A stretch of 64,000 bases of DNA from Drosophila miranda. Lineage: Eukaryota; Arthropoda; Insecta; Diptera; Drosophilidae. The stretch lies in NCBI RefSeq assembly GCF_003369915.1, contig NC_046674.1, forward strand, positions 1,736,001 to 1,800,000, in the 5' to 3' direction. The notes under the pieces are model-generated. The model had not been told where the DNA came from and ran no database searches. It worked only from the letters and a program-made list of their open reading frames with translations. Positions 28,389 to 41,140 of this stretch are shown piece after piece (position 1 is the first letter of the stretch; every line of letters starts with the position of its first letter). Both the position numbers and the translations under genes were made by a program.

Positions 28389-28399
28389 TGGTCACACTG
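28389..28399 (+). promoter_or_regulatory. Core-promoter motif 1 match about 1.1 kb before the Tet coding exon
   Basis: TGGTCACACTG is an exact match to the motif 1 consensus that recruits M1BP at housekeeping start sites. The surrounding sequence contains TATCGATC (about 28342) and GATATCGG, and no TATA box. A start site here could run into the acceptor-proximal Tet exon and give a short Tet mRNA. This is inference from motif content only. Confidence 0.35.
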
Positions 28400-29232
28400 T
28401 CTGCCTGTTTCGGTACCTTTTCGAGGGCTCAGTTGCCCAATCATTGTGCAACCATGTCATGGCTACAGCCAGAGAGGGGGCTTCGGGCCTGCCATTGAAT
28501 GTATCTAAAAATATAAACTATTATGAATAAATCTGCATTATTTTTGCCACAACATTTCCACCACATTTGATGTCAAAACCAGAGGGAAACTAGCTCAAGG
28601 CAAAAGGGTTTTCCAACTTTTAAGGCTTCACCCCCTCCACGCCCCTCCGTGTGCATTTTAGCAAGAAAACTTTTAAGCATTCCATCCACATGGCGCCTCA
28701 CATACCCGGCACTCGGATGTGCTGGTGGCCATGTGTCGCTATCGATTGACCTGCCCCTGCCCCTGCCCCTACCCCGAGCAGTGTGGCAACTATTTTTACA
28801 CTTTTCCACAAGAGAATGCATCCTTAGGATTTCCCTATCCCCCCGAACCCAAAACAGAAAGAAAAAAAAAAACGGAAAAACAAAGCAACGACGACGAAGG
28901 GGCCACTCTTTTATGAACATAAATTTTGAAAGCCTTTAATGGGGAGTGCAACATATTTCAGTTCCGAGCTGCAGCAGCAGCAGCAGCAGCGGCAGCGGCA
29001 GCGGCAGCGGCAGCCGCAGCTGTTGATGCAGCTATGAATTTTTGCAACATTTTGCAGTTGTTGTTGCTGTTGCTGTATGGCTGCACAAATAAATTGCACA
29101 TAAATCGTGGGGCACATAAATTGTACATGTTGCCGGCGTGCAGACCGAAAAAACAAGTTGAAATTATGTGAACGAAGCGAGCATAATTTATGCGATCGGA
29201 TGGGGTCTCTCCTGCACGAAGAAGAAGAAGGA

Positions 29233-29248
29233 GGGGGGGGGGGGGGGG
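29233..29248 (+). repeat. G16 homopolymer tract
   Basis: Sixteen consecutive G followed by GGAGG-type sequence, 235 bp upstream of the polyglutamine exon of Tet. It has G-quadruplex potential. Confidence 0.85.
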
Positions 29249-29483
29249 AGGAGGAGGGGGTGCAGCGGGCAGGCAATTAAAATATTTGCGCTAGCAGCAA
29301 ATATTTCCTTAATTAAAAATATATTTTAAACTAATTGCAAGTCTGCCGCCTCGATAGAACGAACAGCAGAAGCGAGCTTGTGGCAGATATGGGCATGGAA
29401 TAGGAGATATATGGTGCATAATGGTTGCAGCTTGTGGCATCGACTAATCGGAGACTTTGTTTTTGTTATTTGATTACTTTCAG

Positions 29484-29939
29484 CAGTCACGCGCCCGCAA
29501 AACCTCCACCAAAGCAAACAAACTGAGTGCAGCCGCTGCATCAGCCACATCGCCCCGTCTAAGTCCATCGCCGGCAGCAACACTGTTGCCGCAGCAATCG
29601 CCAAATACCACAACAGCAACAGTTGCCGCCACCGGAGGTGTCGGAGGAGGTAGCTTGCAGCAGCAGCACCAATCGCAACAGCAGCAGCAATACCAGCAGC
29701 AGCACCAGCAACTGTTGACACAGCAGCAACTTTTGTCGCAACAGCAGCAACAGCAGCAGCAATATCCGCAGCAGCAGCAGCAGCACTTCCAGCAGCAGCA
29801 GCAGCAGCAGCAGCAACACTTGCAACAGCAACACGCACAGCAGCAGCATCAGTCGCAGCAGCAGCAACATTTGCCACAGCAGCAGCATCAGATAACCGCA
29901 CAAATTCAAACCATGAAGGATCAACCGCAACAGCCAATG
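29484..29939 (+). other. Tet: Tet polyglutamine exon, coding or untranslated depending on isoform
   Basis: 152 codons, phase 0 at both ends. The reading frame is Ser/Thr/Ala-rich for about 60 codons and then nearly all Gln with His, Leu and Pro. The only in-frame ATGs are at 29913 and 29937, at the very end (start of MKDQPQQPM). If the transcript begins with the 1-1179 exon, the Q-rich part is 5' UTR and translation starts at 29913. If an upstream coding exon is used, the same bases encode a polyglutamine linker. Confidence 0.7.
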
Positions 29940-30923
29940 GTGAGTGCATCCAGAAGCCCCCAAACTCCAGCTCCAGCTCCAGCTCCAATTCCATTTCCAT
30001 TGCGATTTCCCTTTCATTTAGCAATTAAAAACAGCAGCAACAGCAGCTGCAGCGACCTTTGAACATTGACCTTCGGGCCATCATGTGCTGCTGCTAGTCA
30101 ATCAGTTCCATTTCTGCTCTGTTCGGCTCTGTTCTGTCCATTTCATTTGATTTTATTTCGTTTTCCGTTTGCAACCACCCAACAAAATACAAACCCATAA
30201 ATTCTCTCGCCTCTGCCTCTGCCTCTGCCTGTGCCTGCGCCTGCCCCTGGCCCTGGCAGCGCATCGGTTTCGTGTGGACAACATTGCGTATACGTCACGT
30301 CACACAGCTGCAGCTGTGCAAACACACAAAAAACGCCCCAGAACCAGACACCAGACACGCACACAGACAAACCAACACCAACAAATATCTATAGATACTA
30401 TGTATACTACAGACTGAGAGAGGGGGGGGGGTAGAGGGAGGGACAGACAGGGACAGAGCGAGGCAGGCAGAGATTCGTGCATTCATTCATAAAGATTTTT
30501 GTCGATTTTTATCAATGATTGCTAAATGCTTTTGCAAAATAAAGCCCCACAAAAATACAGAGAAATTTCCAGTTGTATTTTCAGATAAATACATTTCCAG
30601 GAGGGGGAAGGTTGGGGGCGACCTGTCAGGGCGGGGCAGGGGGACTCGAAGCAGTTGAACTATTAACAATTTTGTTTGTATTTTAATTGTTGCATTTTAT
30701 TTTGGCATTTTATTGTTGCCTCTCTCCGGCGTCCGCCCCCCCCCGCCTGTTGGGGCTTTCACTTTCATAACTTTTTCAGTGCCGTCGTAAAAATGCAAAT
30801 GAAAACGGGTTGGGGATTGCGGGATTGCGGGATTGCGGGATTGCGAGATTGGGGGGCCTCCGCCTCTCAGTCTGGGACTTGCTGCGGATTTCATTTTATT
30901 TCCTTCCGTGCTGGGGAGGCAGG

Positions 30924-30957
<34 letters not shown>

Positions 30958-31934
30958 GGCGCTGGTTTCCTGTGTTTTCGGAACAGCAACAAAAAAAGGA
31001 GCATTATTTAAGGCGCGTAATTAACAACAAACTGCGGGGGGAGCAACAATAAAACAAAACAATGTTATTCAGGGTGGAATGAGAATGTGGCCGTTGGGGT
31101 CCCCCCACCCCCCGCCCGCCCGCAATACGGTGTTTGGTGGCTAATTAGGGCAAACAAAATATGATTTATAAAAGGCAATTGAGGCAGCCCGACCACCCTT
31201 CTGCTCTGCGGTTCGTGGCAGCGCAAAATGTTTGCATATTTATGAATGGAAAAGCGAATGGATAAAGAGAGAGAGAGAGAGAGGAGCTGTAGTAAATTAT
31301 GATATATTTGGATAATGAAAGAAGAATAATTCTAATCAAAATCCGTTTCCCTTTTTTTGCGGCTTTGCAGGCACCCATGGCCTTCTATCCCACATGGCAG
31401 GCGGATCCGTCGCAGGGCTGGCAGAACCAGTTCATACAGCAGATACCACAGAACAGCCCGGCCATCACATCGCTCAACTCGCTGGACTTCCAGACGCAGT
31501 CGTACGCCTACCCCTCGAACGGGTACGTGCAGACGGGCCTGGGCTTCGATCCGAACTACGGCCGGTCGCCGTACGCCGCCCCTGTCCAGCGGTACGACTT
31601 CCAGAGCCAGCAGCTCTCCACGGCCCCCTCGGCCATCAATCAGGTGGGGCTCCAGAGCGTCGCCGGGTTCGCGCCGGGCAGCGTCAGCTACGCCGGACAG
31701 GTGTCCACGGCCCCGGCCCCGCCCTCGTCCTCGGTGGGCGGAGTGGGTGGCCTGCAGCAGCAGCAGCAGACGCAACAGCAGTCCCAGCAGCAGCAGCAGC
31801 AGCACCTGGGCGCCGATCTGAACAAGACGATGTCGGGAAACGACACGCCTGGATATCCGCGGGTGAGCAGCGTGCCGCCGCGCTCACTCAACTGTAACGG
31901 GTATTCAGGCGACTACAGCGGTCCCCAGCAGCAG

Positions 31935-31969
<35 letters not shown>

Positions 31970-32288
31970 GCAACAACAACAACAGCAACAACAATCACAG
32001 CAAGCGACGGCAGCGGGCGTCGGGGGCACCAGCACGCCCGCCCCCCCGGCCACAGTGGCCCAGCCCGCCTCGTCGCCCATGCAACCACTCCCTAATCAAG
32101 GCCAGCCCCTGGCAGTGCCCCAAAGTCCGACGCGGACCAGCCTCATCCAGCAGCAGCAGCAGCAACAGCCACGCCTGGTGTCCCAGTCGCCCACCGGCAA
32201 CGGACTGCAGCCGTACGTGGCGCCCCAACAGCAGCAGCAGCAGCAGCAGGGACACCTCTCCTCGCCCCCCATGCAGGACTGGAACTGG

Positions 32289-32331
<43 letters not shown>

Positions 32332-35300
32332 TGGGAGGCGAAGGCTATCCCCAGGGAGAGCGGGTGCACCTGAACACACGCATCAAGTCGATGATCATGA
32401 GGAAGAGCGATCCCAAGGATCCGCCGCCCGACCACCAGCTGCAGGGCGCAGTCTCAGCGGCAGCCGCCACCCAGCCGCAGAGCCAGAGCCAGAGCCAGCA
32501 GCAGCAGCACCAGCAGACCGGTCATTTTTTATCGTATAGCCACCACCTCCGGCCCGAGGCGGCGCTGAGCGCCAACGGACCGAGCAACGTGCCATCCCAC
32601 CAACAGCAGCAGCAACAGCAACAACAGCAGCAGCAGCAGGCGGCGGGACCGGGCGCTGCCGAGCCGATCGGAGGTGGTGGCGATCACATCTGGAAGCCGC
32701 ACCACGCCCAGTCGTTTAAGAAGCCGACTGTGGCCGGGGGCGGCTATCCGGGAGCGGATGCCCAGCTGCAGCTGCAGCTGCAGCAGCACCAGCCAGGACA
32801 GCACACGACCATCAGCCACGCGGAGCTGCCGCCGCAGCAGCCGGTGGCCCATCCAGCGCCACTGCCGCTGGCCCAGGTCCCGCCGCCGCCTCCGCCTGTC
32901 GCACAGCCGAAGAAGTCGCGGAGTCGGAGCAAGGCGAGCCGGGCAGCGGCCGCAGCGGCAGCTGCCGCAGAGGCGGCAGCGGAGATTGACAGAGACAGGA
33001 ATGCCACGGATCCGGGAGGTGGACTGAAGCCGGGGCTGGGCGCCCACTATCCGCACCCGCATCCGGCCGCCGGCCAGGAGTACCACGGCCAGTACATCAA
33101 GACGGAGCCGGGTCTGCCCCCGCCGCCAGGTGGTCCGCCCGGACAGCCCAACAAGATGGAGGGCTACGAGCGCAACTACCAGAACTTTATCCAGTACGCG
33201 GACTTCTGCCAGAACGACGGCCAGGGACAGCCGGTGCAGCAGCACGGACATGGCCATGGACACGGGCACGGCCACGGACACGGGCATGGGCATGGGCACG
33301 GGCAGCAGGAGTACGCCGGATACCATCACAATTCCGCGTACTATGGGGCCGGAGCGACCAGCTTCCAACAGAACTTCCAGCAGAACTTTGTGCCCGGCTA
33401 CCAGCACTCGACGTACGGTGGCAGGGGCAAGCCCCCACCTGGAAACAATCCACACCATGGCCACGGACACGGGCACGGGCAGAGCATGCTGGAGCTGGAC
33501 CGCAAGCCGGACACCAACAGCATCATTCCGCTGCCCACGAACTACGAGAAGGACATACCAGCCCACGCCTACCCCATTCCCCCGCATCGCTATGCCCTGA
33601 CGCACGGGGCGCCACCGCACCTCAGTCACCACGGGATGCTGGAGCCGAAGCTGGAGGACATGGGGATGCTGGGCCACGGCCACGGCCATGGCGGAGGCGG
33701 CTACACCTATCTGGGCGACGGCAAGCCGCTGAACAACGGCTTCTCGTGCTGTCGCCAGGGCGGAACGCGTCCACCCACGGCCGAGCACCTGAAGGACGGC
33801 ACCTGCCTGGGTCTGGGCATCCAGCCCAAAGAGGAGCTCCTCGACGAGGACGAGCTGGTGGACGCCCACAACGGGATGAAGGGCGGCGCCGGGAAGGCAA
33901 AGGGAAAGCAGAAGCCGGACGAGATACCCGAGATCATTGTGAAGCACGAGAAGATCAATCCCCTGTTCGACACCACGGATCGCCTGGAGAAGGGCAACAA
34001 GACGGAGATACCCGAGTGCGAGTGCTTCCAGTCCGACAAGAATCCGCCCGAGCCGGGCACCTACTACACGCACCTTGGTGAGTCCAGTCTCCAGCATTGA
34101 TTCTCTAGTCGGTAGTCGGTCCCCAGAATCCAGTCCCCAGAACAATATACAAAAGAGACCTAAGCCTTAACTAATCCGTGGATTATTCTCCTCTAGGAAC
34201 GGCCTCCTCCCTCATGGAGTTGCGGCGCGAGTTCGAGGATCGGTGTCAGCTCACGGGCCGGCAGTTGCGCATCGAGAAGATCGTCTACACCGGGAAGGAG
34301 GGCAAGACCTCGCAGGGCTGCCCCGTGGCGAAGTGGGTCATACGCAGGGCCGATCTCGAGGAGAAGATACTGGTGGTGGTCAAGAAGCGACCGGGTCATA
34401 GGTAAGCCACCTCTTCACATCCGTGCCCAGACACCCCCTGACACATTGCTGTTGTTTCCTCCTCCTCTCAGGTGCATAGCCGCCTACATTGTGGTCTGTA
34501 TGGTGGCCTGGGACGGGATGCCGCGGCTGGAGGCAGACAATGCCTACAAGAACCTGATCCCCAAGCTCAACAAGTACGGCCTGCCCACGACGCGACGCTG
34601 TGCTACCAACGAGAACCGAACCTGTGCCTGCCAAGGTAAGGAGGCCCCTTGCTCCAGGGTTTGGGCATTCATTTAATATGTTCTATACTTTCTATACGTC
34701 CAACGCAGGACTCGATCCGGAGACATCGGGGGCGTCGTATAGCTTCGGGTGCTCGTGGTCGATGTACTACAATGGCTGCAAGTACGCCCGCTCCAAGACG
34801 GTGCGCAAGTTCCGGCTGTCGGTGAAGAGCGAGGAGGCGGCCATCGAGGACCACATGAACCTGATAGCCACGCTCCTGGCGCCCGTCTTCAAGCAGGTCT
34901 GTCCGCGTTCCTACGACAATCAAACCAAGTACGAGGGAGAGGCCTCGGACTGCCGCCTCGGCCTGGAGCCCGGCAAGCCCTTCTCGGGCGTGACGGCCTG
35001 CCTCGACTTCTGCGCCCACTCGCATCGGGATCTGCATAATATGCAGGACGGGTGCACAGTCCATGTGGCCCTGCTGAAGCCCGGCAACCGGGACAGCCGC
35101 CTGCCCGACGACGAACAGTTCCACGTCCTGCCCCTCTACACGATGGACGGCACGGACGAGTTCGAGAGCATCGAGGGTCAGCGGGACAAGCACCGCACCG
35201 GAGCGGTGCAAATGCTGGACAAGTGAGTGTAGCGTTGAGTTTTGAGCAGCAGCTCCGCCTTCTGCCCCCCGACCACTGCTAACAGATCTATCCTTCTATC

Positions 35301-36398
35301 TCCAACCATCCTCCCTGCGCCTCTCCCTGTAGATTCCCCTGCGAAGTACGCGTCCGATCCACGCCGCTGATCCCCTGCCGCCGCCATGGAAAGAAGCGCA
35401 AAGAGGGCGACGAGGCGGCTCCCCCGGACGGGGACCAAGACGCCGCCGGGGACGCCAACAGCCAGAGCAGCTCCAGCAACGGAGCAGGCCAGCCGCAGAC
35501 GCAGTCCCAGCAGAGCAGTCCGCCCGCCCTGGGCGGGGCGCACATCAAGAAGGAGAACGGAGCGGGAACGGGCGGCAATGCCAACGGCGGAGGAAGCGGC
35601 GCCAAGTCCAAGTCCAAAGCCAAGTCCAATCAGTCGAACAACTCCAGCGCTTCCACGCCGGGCTCGGCGCCCCCATCGACGCCCTCGCCCCGCTGCCAGA
35701 CCCCAGTAACGAACAATCCCAGCCCGGCGGGCAGTGCCTTCAGCACTCCGCCCGTGCACGGCGCCAATCCGAACGCCAGCAACGGCGCGGGCGCGGGCGT
35801 GGGTCAGGTGGGTGCACCGCCTGGCGCTGCCGGCGCCGGGCAGCAGCAGCAGCCCGGCCAGCTGATGAGCTCCAACTCGAGCCTGATGAACATGGCCACC
35901 ATGATCGACACCTTCACGGACGCCCAGCTGCAGTCCAACCAGATCTCGAGCACCGTCCTGGACTCGCCCTACTCCTACGACTACCAGACGGGCTCCTACA
36001 TCGATTCGCGCAACTACTACGGCAACTGGCCGGCGCCGCACGCCATGGGCATGGGCGGCCAGGCCGGACCTCCGGGATTGGGAGGAGGACCCCCCGGAGT
36101 AGCAGGTGTTCCGCCCCTCACTCCGAACACGCCCACGGCACAGCCCCAATTGACGGCGCAGCACCACAACACGGTGACGCCGCCCTCGGCCACGGCCGCG
36201 TCCACACTTTTGGCAGCGGGAGGAGGAGGAGCGCCTGCCACAGGGCCACCTCCGATCACGCCCACCACGACGGCCTCGCAGCACGATGCGACCAACGGCT
36301 ATGTGCCAAGCTACAACAACCTGACCCCGACAGCGGTGACCCATCTGCCGGGCACGGGCACAGGTCCGGGTACGGACAGCCTGCAGCAGCAGCAGCAC

Positions 36399-36436
<38 letters not shown>

Positions 36437-37160
36437 GCAGCAGCAGAGCGCCGTAACAGGAGTGGGAGGTGTGCCACCCGGAGTGGGGGGAGTGGGCGTG
36501 GGAGTGGGAGGAGGAGGAGGAGGAGTAGGAGGCGTAGAGGGAGTGGAGCTGAAGGGCCGCATGGTCAGCGAGGAGAACCCGGACTCGACGACCCTGGTGA
36601 ACCACAGCCTAGTGGCCGAGAGTAAGTTAACCGCTTTGACAGCCATGCAACCCATGACTAATCTCGCACCACTCACCACCGTTGCCGCCGCCGCTGCCGC
36701 CGCCACCAACCACCATCCGCCGCACCACCATCCACACCACCCGCACCACCCGCACCATCCGCAAGAAGGATTCGTCAAGCCGAAGCCGCCGCCCAGCGAC
36801 TACCAGTACACGGCGCAGTACGCCAACAACTACCAGATGTACCCGCCGCCGCCGCCGCCCCCGCACTCGGCGTACTCCGCCTACGATGCGTACCAGAACA
36901 TGAACTACAACTACGGCTACCACCACCAGGCGTACTCGCCGTACGGCATGTACCCGCCGCAGCAGACGCCGCCGCCCACGCCGCCACCGCCGTCGCCCAA
37001 CTGGAACGTGTACGGCCACCATCAGACAGCGTCCGGCTACGGAGCGGCGAATCCCGCCGCCGGAGGAGGCGGAACGCTGATAGCGTCGCACGGGGCCGTT
37101 GCGCCGACGATCGCAGGACTGCAGAAGCCCTCGATCACGGCCCCCGCACCACTGCACCAC

Positions 37161-37198
<38 letters not shown>

Positions 37199-38243
37199 TC
37201 AGCAGCAGCTGGCGGCAACGCCGCCGCAGACCATTCTGCCGGATCTCAACGGAGCTGTGGGCGCTGTCGGCCAGATGGGAACGCCCTCGGTGGAGCCGAC
37301 AGTGGCCACGCCATTGTCGGTGCCGCCGCCCGGTGACTCGACGGGCAGCGACGCCAATGGTGCGGGCTCGGGAGCAGGAGGCGGACTGGGTGGAACGGGA
37401 GGGGGTGGAAGCGGAGGGGGACCCGCGGGACCCACGGCGTCGCCAGTCAGCACCAACTCGAGCAAGATCGAGCCCATCGGCGAGGTGGCCGAGATCAATG
37501 AGAACATCGAGGCCTTCCAGGATCCCCAGATGGGGGGCGTGGCCATCGCCCTGAACCACGGCAGCGTCCTGATCGAGTGCGCCAAGCACGAGATGCACGC
37601 GACGACGGCCGTGCGGCGGCCAGACCGCCACCATCCGACGCGGATGACGCTGATCTTCTACCAGCACCGCAACCTGAATCGCTCCCGGCACGGCATCGAC
37701 GAGTGGGAGGAGAAGATGCGGGTGAAGAAGATCAACACGGACCTCGACAACAAAGCCAAAGAGGAGCGCGAGCGTCTGCTGAAGAAGGCCGCCGGCGAGG
37801 ACGACGACCTGGACCTGGACGACGCGATGCTGGGCCACGACGATCTGGCACCCGTGCCGCCCTCCGCCATCAAGAAGGAGAACGGACAGCCGCTCAAGAA
37901 CGGAGCCAGCGGCAGCAAGAAGAAGAAGAGCAGCGCCGACGCGAGCGCCAAGAAGTCACAGTCGAACGAACAGCAGCCAAAAAACGAGAAAGTTGCCCTC
38001 CACGCACCAACACTAACAACAACATCGTGGACGACCCTGTTTCCTATGCATCCTTGTGTGGTTACGGGGCCCTATCAGGAGGGCAATAGCAGTCCGACTT
38101 CGTCCACGAATGGCAGCGCCAACAACAGCGCCAGCGCCAATGGCAATGGGAATGGCCAGGGTGGCCAGGCTCCCACGCCAGGAGCGGGGCAGCAGCAGCA
38201 GCAGCAGCAGCCGCCGCCGCCGCCGCAGCAGCAGCAGACCTGA
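29484..38243 (+). CDS. Tet: Tet, TET-family Fe(II)/2-oxoglutarate dioxygenase (CXXC part not in window)
   Basis: Exons: 29484-29939, 31371-34077, 34197-34401, 34472-34635, 34709-35222, 35333-38243. All junctions are GT..AG and phase-consistent. If translation starts at the in-frame ATG 29913 the product is 2175 residues. An isoform that enters exon 29484 from upstream would be longer. The first 900 residues are polyglutamine, His-Gly and Pro-rich low complexity. The Cys-rich and double-stranded beta-helix catalytic part follows. The iron ligands are visible as HRD in the stretch [10 protein letters not shown] (His1140, Asp1142, short-form numbering) and a distal His in KHEMHATT (His1961). The 2-oxoglutarate Arg lies in [12 protein letters not shown]. 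About 700 residues of low-complexity insert separate the two catalytic halves, as is usual in TETs. In flies TET acts on RNA 5-methylcytosine and possibly DNA N6-methyladenine. No CXXC domain is visible in the window. Confidence 0.93.
29940..31370 (+). other. Tet intron with homopolymer G tract
   Basis: 1431 bp from GTGAGTGC to TTTGCAG. No supportable gene. It contains CT- and GA-rich runs, a fivefold GGGATTGC tandem (about 30810-30850) and a G32 homopolymer. Confidence 0.8.
30925..30956 (+). repeat. G32 homopolymer tract
   Basis: Thirty-two consecutive G as read in this assembly. The exact length is likely uncertain because long homopolymers are error-prone in sequencing. Confidence 0.85.
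33244..33306 (+). repeat. His-Gly dipeptide repeat in Tet coding sequence
   Basis: About ten consecutive CA(C/T)-GG(N) codon pairs encoding alternating His and Gly. A shorter copy lies at 33457-33480, and another HG run at about 33676-33693. Codons vary (CAC/CAT, GGA/GGC/GGG), so the repeat seems kept at protein level rather than freshly slipped. Confidence 0.9.
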
Positions 38244-38650
38244 ACCTGTCCGCCTATCAGCGGCTCGGCAGATCATTCTACTGGTGAACATCAGCAGCAA
38301 CAGCAACAGCGTCAGCATCAGCAACAGCAACAGCATCAGAATCATCATCATCCTCAGGAGCAGCACTCCCCGCAACGGCGGGAACCGGGTGCGGTTCTAG
38401 TTCCAGTTCCAGTTCCACTGCTGCCCCAAGCACCGCCGCTCTAATCTTAAGTCCCACACAATGACTGAAAATTCTCTCAAAGCTAAACCCAGTAAATTAT
38501 TTTTGTATATGCGTCTGATTTCGTGTGCCATACGAGGAGAGGAGGAGGAGGAGAGGAAGATCGGGAGATCGGGAGATCGGGAGAGTAAGGAGTAAGCAGC
38601 AGCAGGAGAAAGAATGCGAAAGAGAGTTGGCGCTGCCAGTCCACCATTCC

Positions 38651-38685
<35 letters not shown>

Positions 38686-38805
38686 CAAGCTACACACTGG
38701 AAGAAAATCAACCACAAGAACATGCAGCTAGTTTAATAAATCTATCAACTTTAGTTTCTTAAGACCGGCGACAACAGCCGGCAGCCAGCAGCCAGCAGCC
38801 GGCAT

Positions 38806-38839
<34 letters not shown>

Positions 38840-39580
38840 TGTTGTCCACTTATGTTACGAGTAAATTAGTAGTTTTTTTTCTATGTTTAAAAGAATGAAC
38901 GGAGAATGGAGTGAAGACGAAACGAAACTTAACGAAACAATCACACTACAAACAAACAAACAAACTACAGAACAACAAAACGAATACTAAAGGAAAACAA
39001 AGTAAAACAAAACAAAACACACACTAAAACTAATAATAAAACAGCAAATGCTAATGAAACGTTGCTTGAGTTTCTCTTGCGAGCAGAAACAAAAGGAAAA
39101 TACTAAGAGTTAGTGGAAGTTAAACAAAAAAAGATCATTGCCAAAAGTACAAATAAACAATTTTTTTAAAGAAACTAGAAAAACGTAAAGAATTTCGCAA
39201 CACACACAAAAACAATATACATAGTTGGTAACAGAAACAGTTTTTACTAAAAAAAAGGAAAAGAAGAGAAGCCAAGTCGATAAACTACACTACACTACAC
39301 TACACCACACTATACTACACTACAAAAGAAAAAGAAAGAGTACAGCTCCACCCAAGTTCCCACAATTTGTCTGTCCCTTGGTGCTCGGGCTGCGTGGCCA
39401 GTGCCAATCGGATTCAAATTGCTCCAAAGACAAATGGGAGGCTGTTCCCCTTGCGGACGCTCAAGCAGAGCAGGCTTTCATTTGGACTGCTTGATTAACC
39501 GTTAACTCCAATCCACACACCACACCCAAAGCAGAGGAGACAGCAGGGCCAGAGACGAAAGATCAGTTATTTTTTGAGCA

Positions 39581-39612
<32 letters not shown>

Positions 39613-41140
39613 TATAGAGAGAAAGAGAGAGAGAGCGCGCGAGTGTGGGCGGCATTAAAGCTAAAGCTGAGGAAATGTAAGGCAGCAAGACATTTTTTTT
39701 GTAACTTTAATCGTAATTTAATCTTAGTATAAGCAAAATACACACACACACACACAAACACACGTGTCAGTTACATATATATTTATTGATATTGATGCGA
39801 CCAAAAAAAAAAAAACAATGATCGCAAAGCAAAAGGTTTTACTGTAGTTATTATGATTTTCCCAAGTGAGAGCTGTAAGTGTGGATGGTAAAGAAAGGCA
39901 AGAAAGGCGAGATTTCATTTCAAAGGCAAAAGGAAACGTAAACGAAAACCCAAAAAGACTCGAAACCAATCAAGTATTAAGCACTAAACAACCAACAACA
40001 ACAAAAACAATAACTACTACAAATTAACTAATTTTTTGCCTACTCATTTGTAATGTAATTGTTGTATCCATCCAAACAAACAAAACACAAAGACACAAAA
40101 AACAAAAAACAAAAATTAGGATGAAATGAAGATGAAGATGGAAATGAAAATGAAAATGTGGCAGCGCAACTGAATTTCAAATCAAATTAGTGTAGACACA
40201 ACCCACATACATATACATACATATATTTTGCACAAAAAAAAACAAACAAAAATGGTTATTGAAAATAATACGTACTTTACTTCTATAATTTGACGAACTA
40301 GTACTATAAGAACGGAAGCGGAAGCGGAAACGCAGACGGAGACGGAGACGGAAACGCCGACGGAGACGGAGACCGAGAGTTGACGGAGAAGAGATCGTAC
40401 TTTTGCATGTGGAATGTACGCGTAATGTAATGTAAATGTAAGGCAGCGAAGAAGACTTTTGAGCAACAAGAAAAAACATGTTTTGATAAATATTTAAATG
40501 TTTATAAAAATATATATATAGTATATATATATATATATATATTAACCGTAAATTATGATAATTGATTAACTGATTATGCGAGCCAACAACTATTATAGTT
40601 TGTAAATGCTTTTTTTTTTTAATTTTCAAATAAAAGCAAATCTTTTGCCATTTATTAAGTTACACACAAACAAACAAACACCATAGATCCTCGAAAGGCT
40701 TTTGAGTTTTGCGGGGCGCGCAGCACACATAGCTGCATATACATACACCAGTATATACACACCCATATATACTATAAATATTGGCATATGATAAAGCAGA
40801 AAAACAATTAACACTGAAGCATAGGTAATAAGCGAGTATAGAACAGAAGAGGACGGAACATAACATAAAAAAACAGAACAGAACAGAGCAGAACAAAGAT
40901 AAGGCACGGCGCACCGCTCGCCCGGTGCAAATGTCAGAGAAGAAGATACATACATGAATACATATTGTAAGACGATACACAATACGCGACGACTCTGATA
41001 ACCGTATATTGTATACAGCATATACAGAATGTGAAGAAGTTACGGTGGAGAGAGGAGAGGAGCAGTAGGAGGAAACATAAATTATATTTATTTAAAGTAC
41101 GCGTATTGAAAGCAAACAGATATTAATATTAAATAAAACG
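38244..41140 (+). other. Tet: Tet 3' UTR with several poly(A) signals
   Basis: Non-coding, A-rich sequence after the Tet stop. Candidate AATAAA signals lie near 38735, 39033, 39152, 40629 and 41130, so alternative 3' ends are likely. It includes CAG runs (38803-38837), (CA)n (38656-38682), tandem CACTA (39287-39323), (GA)n (39585-39610), a GAGACG-type hexamer (40319-40378), (TA)n (40509-40541) and many A-rich blocks. The end of the UTR is a guess from the last strong signal. It converges on the Pgant6 3' end. Confidence 0.55.

Larger units (their letters stand above)
15245..29483 (+). other. Intron segment 2 of Tet (ratchet point to coding exon)
   Basis: About 14.2 kb with no protein gene I can support. 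It contains microsatellites, GCT/GCC triplet runs (21239-21331), a GTACTC tandem (20734-20762), GCTG/GCAG runs, and AT-rich unique sequence. Near the 3' end there is a core-promoter motif 1 match (28389) and a G16 tract (29233-29248). It ends at the acceptor ATTACTTTCAG before 29484. Confidence 0.5.

Noticed and set aside
32529..34145. 538-codon minus-strand frame opposite Tet
   Set aside because: Antisense shadow of the GC-rich Tet exon. Val/Leu/Arg-rich with no domain.
35178..36605. 475-codon minus-strand frame opposite Tet
   Set aside because: Antisense shadow of the low-complexity Tet exon.
36619..36640. Possible splice donor GAGAGTAAGTTAAC inside the last Tet exon
   Set aside because: The reading frame stays open through it and the flanking protein is continuous. 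No acceptor with a pyrimidine tract is close by. It could still be an alternative donor.
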